A stretch of DNA of 64,000 bases from Kitasatospora sp044457565 (GCF_044457565.1 NZ_JBITGZ010000001.1:310001-374000), one strand, 5' to 3'; positions 42,773 through 53,876 are shown, numbered from the stretch's first letter. The notes: a model not told the origin generated them from the sequence alone. Program-made: numbers and translations.

Positions 42773-43167
42773 TCATTCGCCCGGCTCGGGCTCCAGGAAC
42801 TCCAGCCGGTTGCCGAGGACGTCGCGCGAGTGCAGGCGGCGGTAGCCGGGGAAGCCGTCGTCCCAGATCACCTCGTGGCCGTGCGCCTCCAGCCGGGCGG
42901 CCAGCGCCGGGAGCGAGCGGACCAGGATGCCGGGGTGGGCCTTGCGGGCGGGGACGAACCCGGGCACCACCCCAGGTGCACCTCCACACCGCCGCCGCGG
43001 AACCAGCAGCCGCCGCGGGCGGCCAGGACCGGCAGCTTCACCACCTCGGTCATGCCGAGCACCCCACCCCAGAACTCCCGGCAGCGCCCCTCCCCACCGG
43101 CCGGTATGTCCACCTGGACGTGGTGAAGCCGCTCGAACGCGAAGTCGGACCCGGCGCCGGCGGTCAT
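42773..43167 (-). pseudogene. VOC-family (glyoxalase-like) gene with frameshift
   Basis: The first frame runs 'FAFERLHHVQVDIPAGGEGR' to 'GGGVEVHLG', and the second frame runs from 'VPGFVPARKAHPGILVRSLP' to 'RDVLGNRLEFLEPEPGE', together making a complete 130-aa VOC/glyoxalase fold. One G missing from a run (CCCC on the plus strand at 42970-42973, where CCCCC is expected) accounts for the shift. A recent mutation or a homopolymer sequencing error is possible. If corrected, the product would be an intact VOC protein. Substrate unknown. Confidence 0.8.
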
Positions 43168-43284
43168 GGCGTCTCCCCCGGTTGTGCTGACGGACGATCA
43201 CATGACTACTCCACCCGGAGACACGGAACAAGCTCCGGGCTGCCATTACACAGTGTGGCGATGATCGGACCGTACGTTGGGCGG

Positions 43285-43911
43285 GTGGAGCAGAGCATCC
43301 GTACCCAGCCACCAGGGCCCAGACGCCGTCCGCCGTCCGGCGGCGCCGGGGCCGCCGTACCGGGGCCCGGGCGGGCCTCCGAGCCCGCTCCGGACGAGGG
43401 CCCGCCCTGGCCGCACGCGAACGGCGCGAGCCGGCTGCGGGCCAGCGGGGCGGGGCTGTCCGCGCGCTCCAGCCCCCGGCTGCGGCTGGCCCTGCCGCTG
43501 CGCGCCCGGCCCCGGGCCGAGCGCCGGCGCGGGCGCCCGGCGCGGCTGACGGCGGTGGGCACCGGCGTGCTCGCGCTGCTCGGGACGCTCGCCGTGGCCG
43601 GCGCGGACCGGCTGCTGTTCGGCGGTCTCGGGGTGCTGTTCGGGCTCGGCTACCTGCTGGTCTGCTTCCAGCTCGCCGTCCGGGTGCGCTTCGCCGACCT
43701 GCTGGCCGCGCCGATCAGCGGGCCGATCGCCTTCGCCGCCGCCCTGCTGCTGCTCGGCCCCGTCATCGGCTCGGGCGTGACCGCCCACGTGGTGGCGCTG
43801 GCCACCGGCCTGGCGCTGCGGGCGACGTGGCTCTTCTCCGGCACCGGCCTGGCGGCGCTGATCGTGCTCGCCCGCTTCGTGGCGCAGCGCCGGATCCAGC
43901 GCGCCCGCTGA
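43285..43911 (+). CDS. DUF6542-like membrane protein
   Basis: About 208 aa from the GTG at 43285; an in-frame ATG at 43261 is an alternative. The first 90 residues are Pro/Arg/Ala-rich and disordered. Four hydrophobic segments follow ('LTAVGTGVLALLGTLAVAGA', 'FGGLGVLFGLGYLLVCFQLA', 'PIAFAAALLLLGPVIGSGVT' and 'GTGLAALIVLARFVAQRR'). Placement beside ychF, ppgK, ispH and xseA is typical for the streptomycete DUF6542 protein. Function unknown. Confidence 0.72.
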   Translation: MEQSIRTQPPGPRRRPPSGGAGAAVPGPGRASEPAPDEGPPWPHANGASRLRASGAGLSARSSPRLRLALPLRARPRAERRRGRPARLTAVGTGVLALLGTLAVAGADRLLFGGLGVLFGLGYLLVCFQLAVRVRFADLLAAPISGPIAFAAALLLLGPVIGSGVTAHVVALATGLALRATWLFSGTGLAALIVLARFVAQRRIQRAR

Positions 43912-44043
43912 GGAGTGGGAAGTCGGACCGGCCGACTTTCCACTCCGGACACGCCCGGCGCCCCGCCGCCCGCGCACCCCCGAATCGTCACGCTCCGTGA
44001 CGAATCTCGGCCTCGGTCGCCCTGGTCGGCCTCAATCGGTCCA

Positions 44044-44073
44044 AGCCGGTCTCAGCCGGTCTCAGCCGGTCTC
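44044..44073. repeat. three tandem 10-bp repeats
   Basis: AGCCGGTCTC repeats three times head to tail at the 3' end of ppgK. No function apparent. Confidence 0.8.
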
Positions 44074-44080
44074 AGCTGCC

Positions 44081-44830
44081 TCAGTCGGCCTTCGCCGCGG
44101 CCGCCATCGCCGCGCCCACGATGCCGGCGTCGTTGCGCAGCAGGGCCGGGACGATCCGCGCCTCGCGCCCCTTGAGCAGCGGCAGGAACCTCTCGTGCTT
44201 GCGGCTCACCCCGCCGCCGATGATGATCAGCTGCGGCGAGAACAGGCGCTCCACCAGGTCCAGGTACTCGTCCACCCGGACGGACCACTGCTCCCAGTTC
44301 AACCCGTGCCGCTCCTTGGCCGCCGAGGAGGCGCGGCGTTCGGCGTCCTTGCCACGCAGCTCCAGATGGCCCAGCTCGGTGTTGGGGACGAGGGCTCCGT
44401 CGGTGAACAGCGCGCTGCCGATGCCGGTGCCGAAGGTGAGCATCATGACCACGCCGCCGTGATCCCGCCCGGCGCCGTACGAGATCTCGGCCAGACCGGC
44501 CGCGTCGGCGTCGTTGAGCAAGGTCGCGGGCAGGTCCAGCGCCTCCCGGAAGAGGCCCTCGGCGTCCAGGCCGATCCAGCCCTTGTCCACGTTGGCCGCC
44601 GTCCGGGTGTGACCGCCGACCACCACGCCGGGGAAGGTCAGCCCGACCGGGCCCCGGTGGCCGAAGTGCTGGACCACCTCGCAGACCGCGGCGACGACGG
44701 CCTCCGGCGAGGCGGGGCGCGGGGTGAGCACCTTGTGACGCTCCTGCGTCAGCGCGCCGCGGCCCAGGTCCACCGGGGCGCCCTTGATGCCGGACCCGCC
44801 GATGTCCACGCCGAAAACCGTCGCCGTCAT
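44081..44830 (-). CDS. ppgK: polyphosphate glucokinase (ROK family)
   Basis: A 249-aa polyphosphate/ATP glucokinase from the ATG at 44830, preceded by GGGAGGA. The phosphate motif 'VFGVDIGGSGIKGAPVD' is at residue 5, 'VGLTFPGVVVGGHTRTAANV' lies near 61, 'ATLLNDADAAGLAEISYG' carries the glucose-binding Asn-Asp, and the adenosine motif 'VVMMLTFGTGIGSALF' follows. The enzyme phosphorylates glucose using polyphosphate or ATP. Convergent with the DUF6542-like gene. Confidence 0.93.
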   Translation of the reverse strand: MTATVFGVDIGGSGIKGAPVDLGRGALTQERHKVLTPRPASPEAVVAAVCEVVQHFGHRGPVGLTFPGVVVGGHTRTAANVDKGWIGLDAEGLFREALDLPATLLNDADAAGLAEISYGAGRDHGGVVMMLTFGTGIGSALFTDGALVPNTELGHLELRGKDAERRASSAAKERHGLNWEQWSVRVDEYLDLVERLFSPQLIIIGGGVSRKHERFLPLLKGREARIVPALLRNDAGIVGAAMAAAAKAD

Positions 44831-44972
44831 GGCGTCCTCCCTGTCCACACCTGTGAACAACGTACGAGAGAGCCTGCGGTCCCGCCCGCCGATCCCCGAA
44901 GCCGGTCCCGGTCAGGCCGGGGCCGGCTTCGGGGCCGGGTTCGGGGGCCGGGTTCGGGGCCGGGGCCGGTCC

Positions 44973-45947
44973 TCAGAGCTTGCCGGCGGCCTCGGCGCGC
45001 AGGTCGCGGCGCAGCTCCTTGGGCAGCGAGAAGATCAGGTGCTCCTCGGCGGTCTTGACGGTCGAGACGTCGGCGTAGCCGCGCTCGGCCAGCCAGGCCA
45101 GCACGCCGTCGACCAGGATCTCCGGCACCGAGGCGCCGCTGGTCAGGCCGACCGTGGTGACGCCCTCCAGCCAGGACTCCTCGATCTCGTCGGCGAAGTC
45201 CACCAGGTGGGCGGCGCCGGCGCCGTACTCCAGGCCGACCTCGACCAGACGCACGGAGTTGGAGGAGTTCTTGGAGCCGACCACGATCAGCAGGTCGGTC
45301 TCGGGGGCCATCTGCTTGACGGCGACCTGGCGGTTCTGGGTGGCGTAGCAGATGTCGTCGCTGGGCGGGCTGACCAGCAGCGGGAAGCGCTTCTTCAGCT
45401 CGCCGACGGTGGCCATCGTCTCGTCCACCGACAGGGTGGTCTGGGACAGCCAGACGACCTTGGTCTCGTCGCGGACCTCGACGTTCGCCACGTCCTCGGC
45501 ACCGTCCACCAGGTGGATCCGCTCCGGGGCCTCGCCCATGGTGCCGATCACCTCCTCGTGGCCCTCGTGGCCGACCAGCAGGATGTCGTAGTCCTCCTCG
45601 GCGAACCGGACGGCCTCCTTGTGGACCTTGGTCACCAGCGGGCAGGTCGCGTCGATGGTGGCCAGCCGGCCGGCCTTCGCCTCGTCGTGCACGGCCGGGG
45701 CGACGCCGTGGGCGGAGAAGACCACGATGGAGCCGGCCGGCACCTCCTCCGTCTCGTCGACGAAGATCGCGCCCCGCTTCTCCAGGGTCTGCACCACGTA
45801 CTTGTTGTGGACGATCTGCTTGCGGACGTAGATCGGAGCCCCGTACTGCTCAAGGGCCTTCTCCACGGCGATGACGGCGCGGTCGACGCCCGCGCAGTAG
45901 CCCCGGGGGGCGGCGAGCAGGACACGGCGCTGAGCAGTGTTGGACAT
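44973..45947 (-). CDS. ispH: 4-hydroxy-3-methylbut-2-enyl diphosphate reductase
   Basis: A 324-aa [4Fe-4S] reductase (LytB) of the MEP isoprenoid pathway. It makes IPP and DMAPP from HMBPP. Cluster cysteines lie in 'LLAAPRGYCAGVDRAV' (near residue 18), 'ATIDATCPLVTKVH' and 'PPSDDICYATQNRQ'. Other family motifs are 'IVVFSAHGVAP' and 'GLTSGASVPE'. The ATG at 45947 is chosen; ATG 45956 adds three residues. It is divergent from xseA, with an intervening GC-rich repeat tract. Confidence 0.96.
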   Translation of the reverse strand: MSNTAQRRVLLAAPRGYCAGVDRAVIAVEKALEQYGAPIYVRKQIVHNKYVVQTLEKRGAIFVDETEEVPAGSIVVFSAHGVAPAVHDEAKAGRLATIDATCPLVTKVHKEAVRFAEEDYDILLVGHEGHEEVIGTMGEAPERIHLVDGAEDVANVEVRDETKVVWLSQTTLSVDETMATVGELKKRFPLLVSPPSDDICYATQNRQVAVKQMAPETDLLIVVGSKNSSNSVRLVEVGLEYGAGAAHLVDFADEIEESWLEGVTTVGLTSGASVPEILVDGVLAWLAERGYADVSTVKTAEEHLIFSLPKELRRDLRAEAAGKL

Positions 45948-46065
45948 GCCTCCCATGGTACGGGCGCCGCCGGGCCGCGCCGACGGGAGCCGCGTCCGGG
46001 GCGCGCTGCCCCGCGGTGCTCGAACGGGCGGCACGGTGGCGCCCGCGGTGGGCGTCGCCGTGGCC

Positions 46066-46089
46066 GTCGCGGTCGCGGTCGCGGTCGCG
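46066..46089. repeat. GTCGCG hexamer repeat
   Basis: Four tandem copies of GTCGCG in the ispH-xseA divergent region. Such tracts may expand or contract. Confidence 0.75.
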
Positions 46090-46184
46090 GTCCCGCACGC
46101 CGCGCAGCCGCCGGTCCCGCTCGCCCCTGGTCCCGCTCCTCCGGGGCGCCTCGCCTGTCGGCCGACGGCGCTAGATTCGTCGGC

Positions 46185-47399
46185 ATGGCCAACATCAGCT
46201 CTCCCGAAGCCCCGCTCCCGGTGGGCAAGGTCTCCACACTGATCGGGGGCTGGATCGACCGGCTCGGCTCGGTCTGGGTCGAGGGCCAGATCACCCAGCT
46301 GAGCCGCCGTCCGGGCGCCGGTGTGGTGTTCCTGACCCTGCGTGACCCGCAGCACGACGTCTCACTGACCGTCACATGCTTCCGGGCCGTGTTCGAGCAG
46401 GTCGCGGAGGTGGTGCAGGAGGGCTCGCGGATCATCGTGCACGCCAAGCCCGAGTGGTACGGCGCCCGCGGCACACTCTCACTGCGGGCCTCCGAGATCC
46501 GGCTGGTCGGGCTCGGCGAGCTGCTCGCCCGGCTGGAGCAGCTGAAGCGGCGACTGGCCGGCGAGGGCCTCTTCTCGGCGGAGCGCAAGCGCCCGCTGCC
46601 CTTCCTGCCGCAGTGCATCGGCCTGGTGACGGGCCGGGGCTCGGCGGCCGAGCGGGACGTCCTGGAGAACGCCAGGCGGCGCTGGCCGGCCGTCCGCTTC
46701 GAGGTGCGCAACGTACCCGTGCAGGGCGTCAGCGCGGTGGCGCAGGTCTCGGCGGCCGTCCGGGAGCTGGACGAGCACCCCGAGGTGGACGTGATCATCG
46801 TGGCCCGGGGCGGCGGCAGCGTGGAGGACCTGCTGCCCTTCTCGGACGAGGCGCTGCTGCGGGTGGTGGCCGGCGCCACGACGCCGGTGGTGAGCGCGAT
46901 CGGGCACGAGCCGGACCAGCCGCTGCTGGACTTCGTCGCGGACCTGCGGGCCTCCACCCCGACGGACGCGGCCAAGCGGGTCGTACCCGACGTCGGCGAG
47001 GAGCTGGCGAAGGTGCGCCAGCTGCGCGACCGCGCCCGGCGGCACGTGCTCGGCCGGGTCGAGCGCGAGCAGCACGGGCTGGACGGGCTGCGCAGCCGCC
47101 CGGTGCTGGCCGCGCCGCACCGGATGCTGGGCGGGCGGGCGGACGAGCTGTCCGGCCTCCTCCAGCGGGCCCGGCGCACCCTCGGGCACCGGCTGGACCA
47201 TGCCGAGTCCGACCTGGGGCACACCCTGGCCCGGGTCGTGGCGCTCTCGCCCGCGGCCACGCTGGAGCGCGGGTACGCGGTGCTCCAGCGGGGGGACGGC
47301 TCGGTGGTGACGGACCCGGCGCAGGTCACGGCGGGCGAGCGGCTGCACGCTCGGGTCGCCGGCGGCGGCTTCGAGGTGACGGCGGCCGGCGAGGGGTGA
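46185..47399 (+). CDS. xseA: exodeoxyribonuclease VII large subunit
   Basis: A 404-aa subunit with an N-terminal OB fold ('SVWVEGQITQLSRRPGAGVV') and the central catalytic part 'IGLVTGRGSAAERDVLENAR', 'PVQGVSAVAQVSAAVREL' and 'DVIIVARGGGSVEDLLPFSD', then 'SAIGHEPDQPLLDFVADLRA'. A C-terminal helical region ends with 'LERGYAVLQRGDGSVV'. With XseB it degrades single-stranded DNA. xseB follows 113 nt downstream. Confidence 0.95.
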   Translation: MANISSPEAPLPVGKVSTLIGGWIDRLGSVWVEGQITQLSRRPGAGVVFLTLRDPQHDVSLTVTCFRAVFEQVAEVVQEGSRIIVHAKPEWYGARGTLSLRASEIRLVGLGELLARLEQLKRRLAGEGLFSAERKRPLPFLPQCIGLVTGRGSAAERDVLENARRRWPAVRFEVRNVPVQGVSAVAQVSAAVRELDEHPEVDVIIVARGGGSVEDLLPFSDEALLRVVAGATTPVVSAIGHEPDQPLLDFVADLRASTPTDAAKRVVPDVGEELAKVRQLRDRARRHVLGRVEREQHGLDGLRSRPVLAAPHRMLGGRADELSGLLQRARRTLGHRLDHAESDLGHTLARVVALSPAATLERGYAVLQRGDGSVVTDPAQVTAGERLHARVAGGGFEVTAAGEG

Positions 47400-47512
47400 C
47401 GGCCAGATGCGGCGGCCGGTGAGAGTGACGGCGGCCGGCCGGAGGTGGGCCGCCACCGCTGTCGGGGATCGGGGGCCGCCGGGCTGTCGGTGTCAGCCCC
47501 TAGGCTGGGCCC

Positions 47513-47779
47513 ATGGCAGAGCAGGAGATCGATCAGCCCCAGGAGCTCCCGGGCGCGCAGCCGAAGAACGCCGACGACGCGCTCGGCTACGAGCACGCCA
47601 GGGATGCGCTGCTGGACGTCGTCCGGCAGCTGGAGACGGGCGGCACGTCCCTGGAGCAGTCGCTGGCGCTGTGGGAGCGCGGCGAGCAGCTGGCGAAGGT
47701 CTGCCAGCGCTGGCTGGACGGCGCCCGGGCCCGGCTGGACGCGGCGCTGGCCGCCGAGGGCACACCGACCCAGGAGTGA
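47513..47779 (+). CDS. xseB: exodeoxyribonuclease VII small subunit
   Basis: An 88-aa subunit. 'GYEHARDALLDVVRQLETGG' and 'SLEQSLALWERGEQLAKVCQ' form the two-helix coiled coil that binds XseA. The slightly acidic N-terminal tail is typical of actinobacterial XseB. Cotranscribed with xseA. Confidence 0.95.
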   Translation: MAEQEIDQPQELPGAQPKNADDALGYEHARDALLDVVRQLETGGTSLEQSLALWERGEQLAKVCQRWLDGARARLDAALAAEGTPTQE

Positions 47780-47910
47780 GCGCGCGATTCCGAAGAGTGA
47801 TGCGCGTCACACGTCAGCCCGGGAATAGTTGAAGATTCACTCATGTTGTGGATGCGTGAACGGCGCCCGCCGTCTCGTACGCTCCCGCCGACGCATGAGG
47901 TAGACAAGCC

Positions 47911-48522
47911 ATGACGACCGCTGCCAACGACGCTCTGGTGCTGGACACCGCCGCCCAGGACCTCCTCTTCCGCGAGGCCCGTACGGCCAACACCTTCACC
48001 GACGAGCCGGTGACCGACGAGCAGATCCAGGCCATCTACGAGCTGGTCAAGTACGCCCCGACCGCCTTCAACCAGCAGCCGCTGCGCGTCGTCCTGGTCC
48101 GCACCCCAGAGGGCCGCGAGCGCCTCGTCCAGCACATGGCGGACGGCAACAAGGCGAAGACCTCGGCCGCCCCGCTGGTCGCCATCCTGGCCGCCGACAA
48201 CGAGTTCCACCACGAGCTGCCGACCCAGCTCCCGTCCTTCCCGCAGGCCAAGGACATGTTCTTCTCCGAGCGTCCGGCCCGCGAGTCCTCCGCGCTGTTC
48301 AACGGCGCCCTGCAGGCCGGCTACTTCATCGTCGGTGTGCGCGCCGCCGGCCTGGCCGCCGGCCCGATGACCGGCTACAACGCCGAGGGCATCAACAAGG
48401 AGTTCTTCGGCGACGGCGAGCACTCGGTGCTGGCCGTGGTCAACATCGGCAAGCCGGGCGAGAACGCCTGGTACCCGCGCTCCCCGCGCCTGGCCTACGA
48501 CGAGGTCGTCACCACCGTCTGA
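47911..48522 (+). CDS. RutE-like malonic semialdehyde reductase / nitroreductase
   Basis: A 203-aa FMN-dependent nitroreductase. 'REARTANTFTDEPVTDEQIQ' and 'VKYAPTAFNQQPLRVVLVRT' match RutE, and 'MTGYNAEGINKEFFGDGEHS' and 'NIGKPGENAWYPRSPR' are conserved near the C-terminus. The RutE reaction reduces malonic semialdehyde in pyrimidine breakdown, but no rut genes lie nearby, so the substrate is uncertain. Confidence 0.87.
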   Translation: MTTAANDALVLDTAAQDLLFREARTANTFTDEPVTDEQIQAIYELVKYAPTAFNQQPLRVVLVRTPEGRERLVQHMADGNKAKTSAAPLVAILAADNEFHHELPTQLPSFPQAKDMFFSERPARESSALFNGALQAGYFIVGVRAAGLAAGPMTGYNAEGINKEFFGDGEHSVLAVVNIGKPGENAWYPRSPRLAYDEVVTTV

Positions 48523-48533
48523 TCCGGGCGGAC

Positions 48534-48569
48534 GCGAAAGGCCCCGGCCGACCGGCCGGGGCCTTTCGC
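48534..48569. terminator. bidirectional hairpin terminator
   Basis: A 16-bp stem, GCGAAAGGCCCCGGCC with GGCCGGGGCCTTTCGC and a 4-nt loop, lies between two convergent genes. Confidence 0.85.
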
Positions 48570-48666
48570 ATGCCGTCGCGGGCATTCCCCGAGCGGCCGC
48601 CGGCCACTTCGGACCCCCCGGCCACTTCGGAGCCCCGCCGCCAGGCCGTGGGCCGCCCGCCGCCGG

Positions 48667-49218
48667 CTACTTCAGGGCCTGAGCGAGCTGCGTCAGCTCC
48701 TCGTACGAGGCGGTACCGGTGACGAGCGTGACCGCCTTGCCACTCTGGACGGCCAGCGCGCGATCCTTGGCGCCCTGCACCCGCTCCCAGTCCCTGCCGC
48801 CCACGGTCGCACTGCCGTCCGACTTCGCGTCGTGCACCTTGTCGGCCAGCACGTCGTCCCGGGGCGCGTCGCTCTGCTCGACCGCCGCGTACTGCCCGGA
48901 CGGCGTGACGAAGCCCAGGTGCCAGGTCGAGTGGCCGTCGGAGCCGGCGCGGCCGGCCGGGCGGTACTCCACCGAGGTGGCCCGCCACTTCTCGGGCAGC
49001 CCCTCGGGCGCCAGCAGCGGGTAGGGCGCGGCCCGCTTCGCCGACGCCGCCGCCGTGCGGTACTCGACCACGTGCACCCCGTCGCCCGACGAGTGCGGGC
49101 CGAACGCGTACGCCACCGCGACCACACCGCACACCGCCAGCATCGACAGGACCATGTCCCGTACCGTCTGCCGACCCCTCATGCTGCTCTTGCCTGCCAC
49201 CCCCACATGGTGACCCAT
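48667..49218 (-). CDS. DUF4245 membrane-anchored protein
   Basis: A 183-aa protein from the ATG at 49218 (49182 is a possible later start). After 'RGRQTVRDMVLSMLAVCGVV' one membrane helix anchors an extracytoplasmic domain with 'PYPLLAPEGLPEKWRATSVE' and 'STWHLGFVTPSGQYAAVEQS', the DUF4245 pattern. It lies next to glpX as in other streptomycetes. Function unknown. Confidence 0.85.
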   Translation of the reverse strand: MGHHVGVAGKSSMRGRQTVRDMVLSMLAVCGVVAVAYAFGPHSSGDGVHVVEYRTAAASAKRAAPYPLLAPEGLPEKWRATSVEYRPAGRAGSDGHSTWHLGFVTPSGQYAAVEQSDAPRDDVLADKVHDAKSDGSATVGGRDWERVQGAKDRALAVQSGKAVTLVTGTASYEELTQLAQALK

Positions 49219-49413
49219 CGCGCCCCGGGGCCTCGCACCCGGGGTACCCACGTACGGGTGAACGGGGACAAACCGCCGTGAAGCCCGGCAGCCGGGACCC
49301 GCGCCACAGACAGCTATCTGGTGGGCGGCTACGATCGCAGAACCCTCACCACGGCGTTCGACCAGGCAGTAGTCGGGCGCTCACTGGCCGTCGCGTACAG
49401 AGAGGTAACGACG

Positions 49414-50454
49414 ATGACCACGCAGTACCCGCACAACCTCCCTCGATCCCTTGAGGTTGCACCCGAGGCTCCCGACCGGAACCTCGCACTCGAACTGGTC
49501 CGCGTCACCGAGGCCGCCGCCATGGCGGCCGGCCGCTGGGTCGGCCGCGGCGACAAGAACGGCGCCGACGGCGCCGCCGTCAAGGCCATGCGCACCCTCG
49601 TCTCGACCGTCTCGATGAACGGCGTCGTCGTCATCGGAGAGGGCGAGAAGGACGAGGCCCCGATGCTCTACAACGGCGAGCGGGTCGGCGACGGCACCGG
49701 CGCCGAGTGCGACGTCGCCGTGGACCCGGTCGACGGGACCACGCTGACCGCCAAGGGCATGGCCAACGCGGTCGCCGTACTGGCCGTGGCCGATCGCGGC
49801 ACCATGTTCGACCCGAGCGCCGTGTTCTACATGGACAAGCTCGTGGCCGGCCCGGAGGCCGCAGAGTTCGTCGACATCACCGCCCCGCCAGCGGTCAACA
49901 TCCGCCGGGTCGCCAAGGCCAAGGGCAGCGCCGTCGAGGACGTCACGGTGATGATCCTCGACCGCCCCCGGCACGAGGGTCTGGTCCGGGAGGTCCGCGA
50001 GGCGGGCGCCCGGATCAAGTTCATCACCGACGGCGACGTGGCCGGCGCCATCATGACCGCCCGCGAGGGCACCGGCGTCGACCTGCTGCTCGGTGTCGGC
50101 GGTACGCCCGAGGGCATCATCGCGGCCTGCGCCATGAAGTGCATGGGTGGCGTGATCCAGGGCCGGCTGTGGCCGAAGGACGACGCCGAGCGCCAGAAGG
50201 CCCTCGACGCCGGCCACGACCTGGACCGCGTGCTCACCACCAACGACCTGGTCAGCGGCGAGAACGTGTTCTTCGTCGCCACCGGGATCACCGATGGCGA
50301 GCTGCTGCGCGGCGTGCACTACCGCCAGGAGACCGCCACCACCAGCTCGCTGGTGATGCGCTCCAAGAGCGGCACCATCCGGGAGATCCACTCCACCCAC
50401 AAGCTGTCCAAGCTGCGGGCGTACAGCGCGATCGACTTCGACCGGGCGAACTGA
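49414..50454 (+). CDS. glpX: fructose-1,6-bisphosphatase class II
   Basis: A 346-aa GlpX enzyme. 'GVVVIGEGEKDEAPMLYNGE' and 'DVAVDPVDGTTLTAKGMANA' carry the metal-binding acidic residues; 'FITDGDVAGAIMTAREGTGV' and 'LLGVGGTPEGIIAACAMKCM' bind substrate. It hydrolyses fructose 1,6-bisphosphate in gluconeogenesis. The ATG at 49414 is preceded by AGAGG. A perfect hairpin follows the stop. Confidence 0.96.
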   Translation: MTTQYPHNLPRSLEVAPEAPDRNLALELVRVTEAAAMAAGRWVGRGDKNGADGAAVKAMRTLVSTVSMNGVVVIGEGEKDEAPMLYNGERVGDGTGAECDVAVDPVDGTTLTAKGMANAVAVLAVADRGTMFDPSAVFYMDKLVAGPEAAEFVDITAPPAVNIRRVAKAKGSAVEDVTVMILDRPRHEGLVREVREAGARIKFITDGDVAGAIMTAREGTGVDLLLGVGGTPEGIIAACAMKCMGGVIQGRLWPKDDAERQKALDAGHDLDRVLTTNDLVSGENVFFVATGITDGELLRGVHYRQETATTSSLVMRSKSGTIREIHSTHKLSKLRAYSAIDFDRAN

Positions 50455-50480
50455 CCCGGACGCGGTCCGTAGGAACGACG

Positions 50481-50521
50481 GCAGCGGCCTCGGCGAAATC
50501 CCCTTTCGCCGAGGCCGCTGC
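50481..50521 (+). terminator. glpX terminator
   Basis: A perfect 18-bp stem, GCAGCGGCCTCGGCGAAA with TTTCGCCGAGGCCGCTGC and a 5-nt loop, lies 26 nt past the stop. Confidence 0.88.
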
Positions 50522-50658
50522 TGTTGCGTCCGGTACGCGTGGACGCGTGCGGGTGCGCCGTCACGCCGGCACGCGTGTGAGTCCGGACGCCTGTGAATCC
50601 GTCCGGACGCCTGTGAATCCGGCCCCCCGGACGCCGTGGCGCCCGTACGCCGGCGGTC

Positions 50659-51081
50659 TCAGCCGGCTATCCGGCTGCCGCCGGCCGGCACCCGCGCCGC
50701 CTCGCGCAGCTCGGTGTCCCGCCGCCGGCGCCGGGCCAGCACCACCCGGCGCTCGGCTGCCGTCAGTCCGCCCCAGACGCCGTACGGCTCCGGCTGGGCC
50801 AACGCGTGCTCGCGGCACTCCAGCAGTACCGGGCAGCGCGCACAGACCCGCTTCGCCTGGTCCTCACGGGAGAGCCGGGCAGCGGTCGGCTCCTTGGACG
50901 GCGCGAAGAACAGCCCCGCCTCGTCCCGCCGGCAGGCGGCACCGGTGTGCCAGGGGTTGTCCTCGGCGTGCGGCTGGGGTGGTTGCCCGGCGGGCCCGTC
51001 CAGCCGGTTGGCCGGCTGCCGCTCCAGCCGCTGCGCGGCGGCGACGGGACGTGCGGTGCGGGACTCGATCGGATGCAGCAC
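50659..51081 (-). CDS. wblI: WhiB-family iron-sulfur regulator
   Basis: A 140-aa Wbl protein with the four cluster cysteines at 50, 80, 83 and 89 (C-x29-C-x2-C-x5-C) and the turn 'YGVWGGLTAAERR', followed by a basic segment 'VVLARRRRRD' that contacts DNA or sigma factor. The position beside glpX matches wblI in S. coelicolor from memory, so that symbol is inferred from synteny. Confidence 0.85.
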   Translation of the reverse strand: MLHPIESRTARPVAAAQRLERQPANRLDGPAGQPPQPHAEDNPWHTGAACRRDEAGLFFAPSKEPTAARLSREDQAKRVCARCPVLLECREHALAQPEPYGVWGGLTAAERRVVLARRRRRDTELREAARVPAGGSRIAG

Positions 51082-51327
51082 GGCGGACTCCTGACGAGGC
51101 TCAATCTCGGGGAAGGTCGCATCCCTGCCCGGCTGCCCCGTGCTTCACCCCCCGGACCGGCAAAGGCCGCCTCCGGTGTCACAGCCGTACAAGAAACGAT
51201 GTGCGAGAGGAATTACCCCGCACCACTGTGATTCATGCACACCGCACGCAACTGACTACAGAGTGCACTCGACGCCCCGCACAGTGCCCTCCCGGAGCCC
51301 GCCCGCCCCACCTCCCCCACCCGGCCC

Positions 51328-52050
51328 TCAGGTGCCGAGCTGCTTGCGCACCCACTCCTTGAGCTTCTTGCCCTTGCGCGGCCGCGCCTCACAACCACCG
51401 AACACCGCAGCACCCTTGACCCGCACCACCGGGGCGTACGGGTCGGCCGAGGTCTGCTCCCGGACGTCGAAGCCGCCGAAGATCCCCACCCCGCTGCCGT
51501 GCAGGCTGACGTTCTCCGGGACCTTGATGTCGACGCCGCCGAACACCGCCGCCACCTCGATCACCACCTCGGGCGACTCGAACACGGCGTCCGTCAGGTC
51601 GATCTCGACCCCGCCGAACACCGCCACGGCCCGCAGATGCGAACCGACCCGCCAGCGGCCCTTGCGCGACGCCCCGCCGAAGATCGCCACCATCATCGGC
51701 GACTCCTGCCGGGCCGGCGGCAGCGGCGCCGCCCGCGGCGCGTCCAGCGAAGGCTTCTCGAATGAGATCGGCCGGTGCACGGGCAGATCCCGGGTCAGTG
51801 GCGCCAACTCGCCGAGCGTCTTGGCGGAGTAGGCCGCCTCGATCCGCTCGGCGTGTTCGTCCACGCTCAGCCGGCCCTCGGCGTACGCGTCGCGCAGCAG
51901 CTCCGCGATCCGCTCGCGATCGGCGTCCGAGGCCCGCATGTCGGCCTCCGCCACCGGGGCGGTCTCGGGCCGGGCCGCCGGCGCGCTCCCGGCCTTTGTC
52001 ATCGGTACGGGCGTCTGCCCCTGGTCGTCCTGCGACGGCGAGTTGTCCAC
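51328..52050 (-). CDS. DUF1707 and LiaF-like domain protein
   Basis: A 240-aa protein from a GTG at 52050. DUF1707 lies at 'MRASDADRERIAELLRDAYA' to 'SVDEHAERIEAAYSAKTLGE'. The C-terminal half has repeated beta stretches ('VAIFGGASRKGRWRV', 'VAVFGGVEIDLTDAVFE', 'AAVFGGVDIKVPENV', 'VGIFGGFDVRE', 'GAAVFGGCEAR'), a LiaF-type parallel beta fold. No membrane segment is seen. The streptomycete role is unknown, possibly envelope-stress related. Confidence 0.88.
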   Translation of the reverse strand: MDNSPSQDDQGQTPVPMTKAGSAPAARPETAPVAEADMRASDADRERIAELLRDAYAEGRLSVDEHAERIEAAYSAKTLGELAPLTRDLPVHRPISFEKPSLDAPRAAPLPPARQESPMMVAIFGGASRKGRWRVGSHLRAVAVFGGVEIDLTDAVFESPEVVIEVAAVFGGVDIKVPENVSLHGSGVGIFGGFDVREQTSADPYAPVVRVKGAAVFGGCEARPRKGKKLKEWVRKQLGT

Positions 52051-52211
52051 ACCGCAAGCCTAGTCACCGGGGTGCCTGCCGAACGGCAGTTCCCCCCTCT
52101 TGCACGTGACCCCCGTCACGCAGGCGGACCTGTGCGCGTGCGGTGATTTCGCGACGCCTACCCTGGAGGGTGCTTCGTCGACGCAGCCGGATCACCCTAA
52201 GGACCTCCCCC

Positions 52212-53876
<1,665 letters not shown>

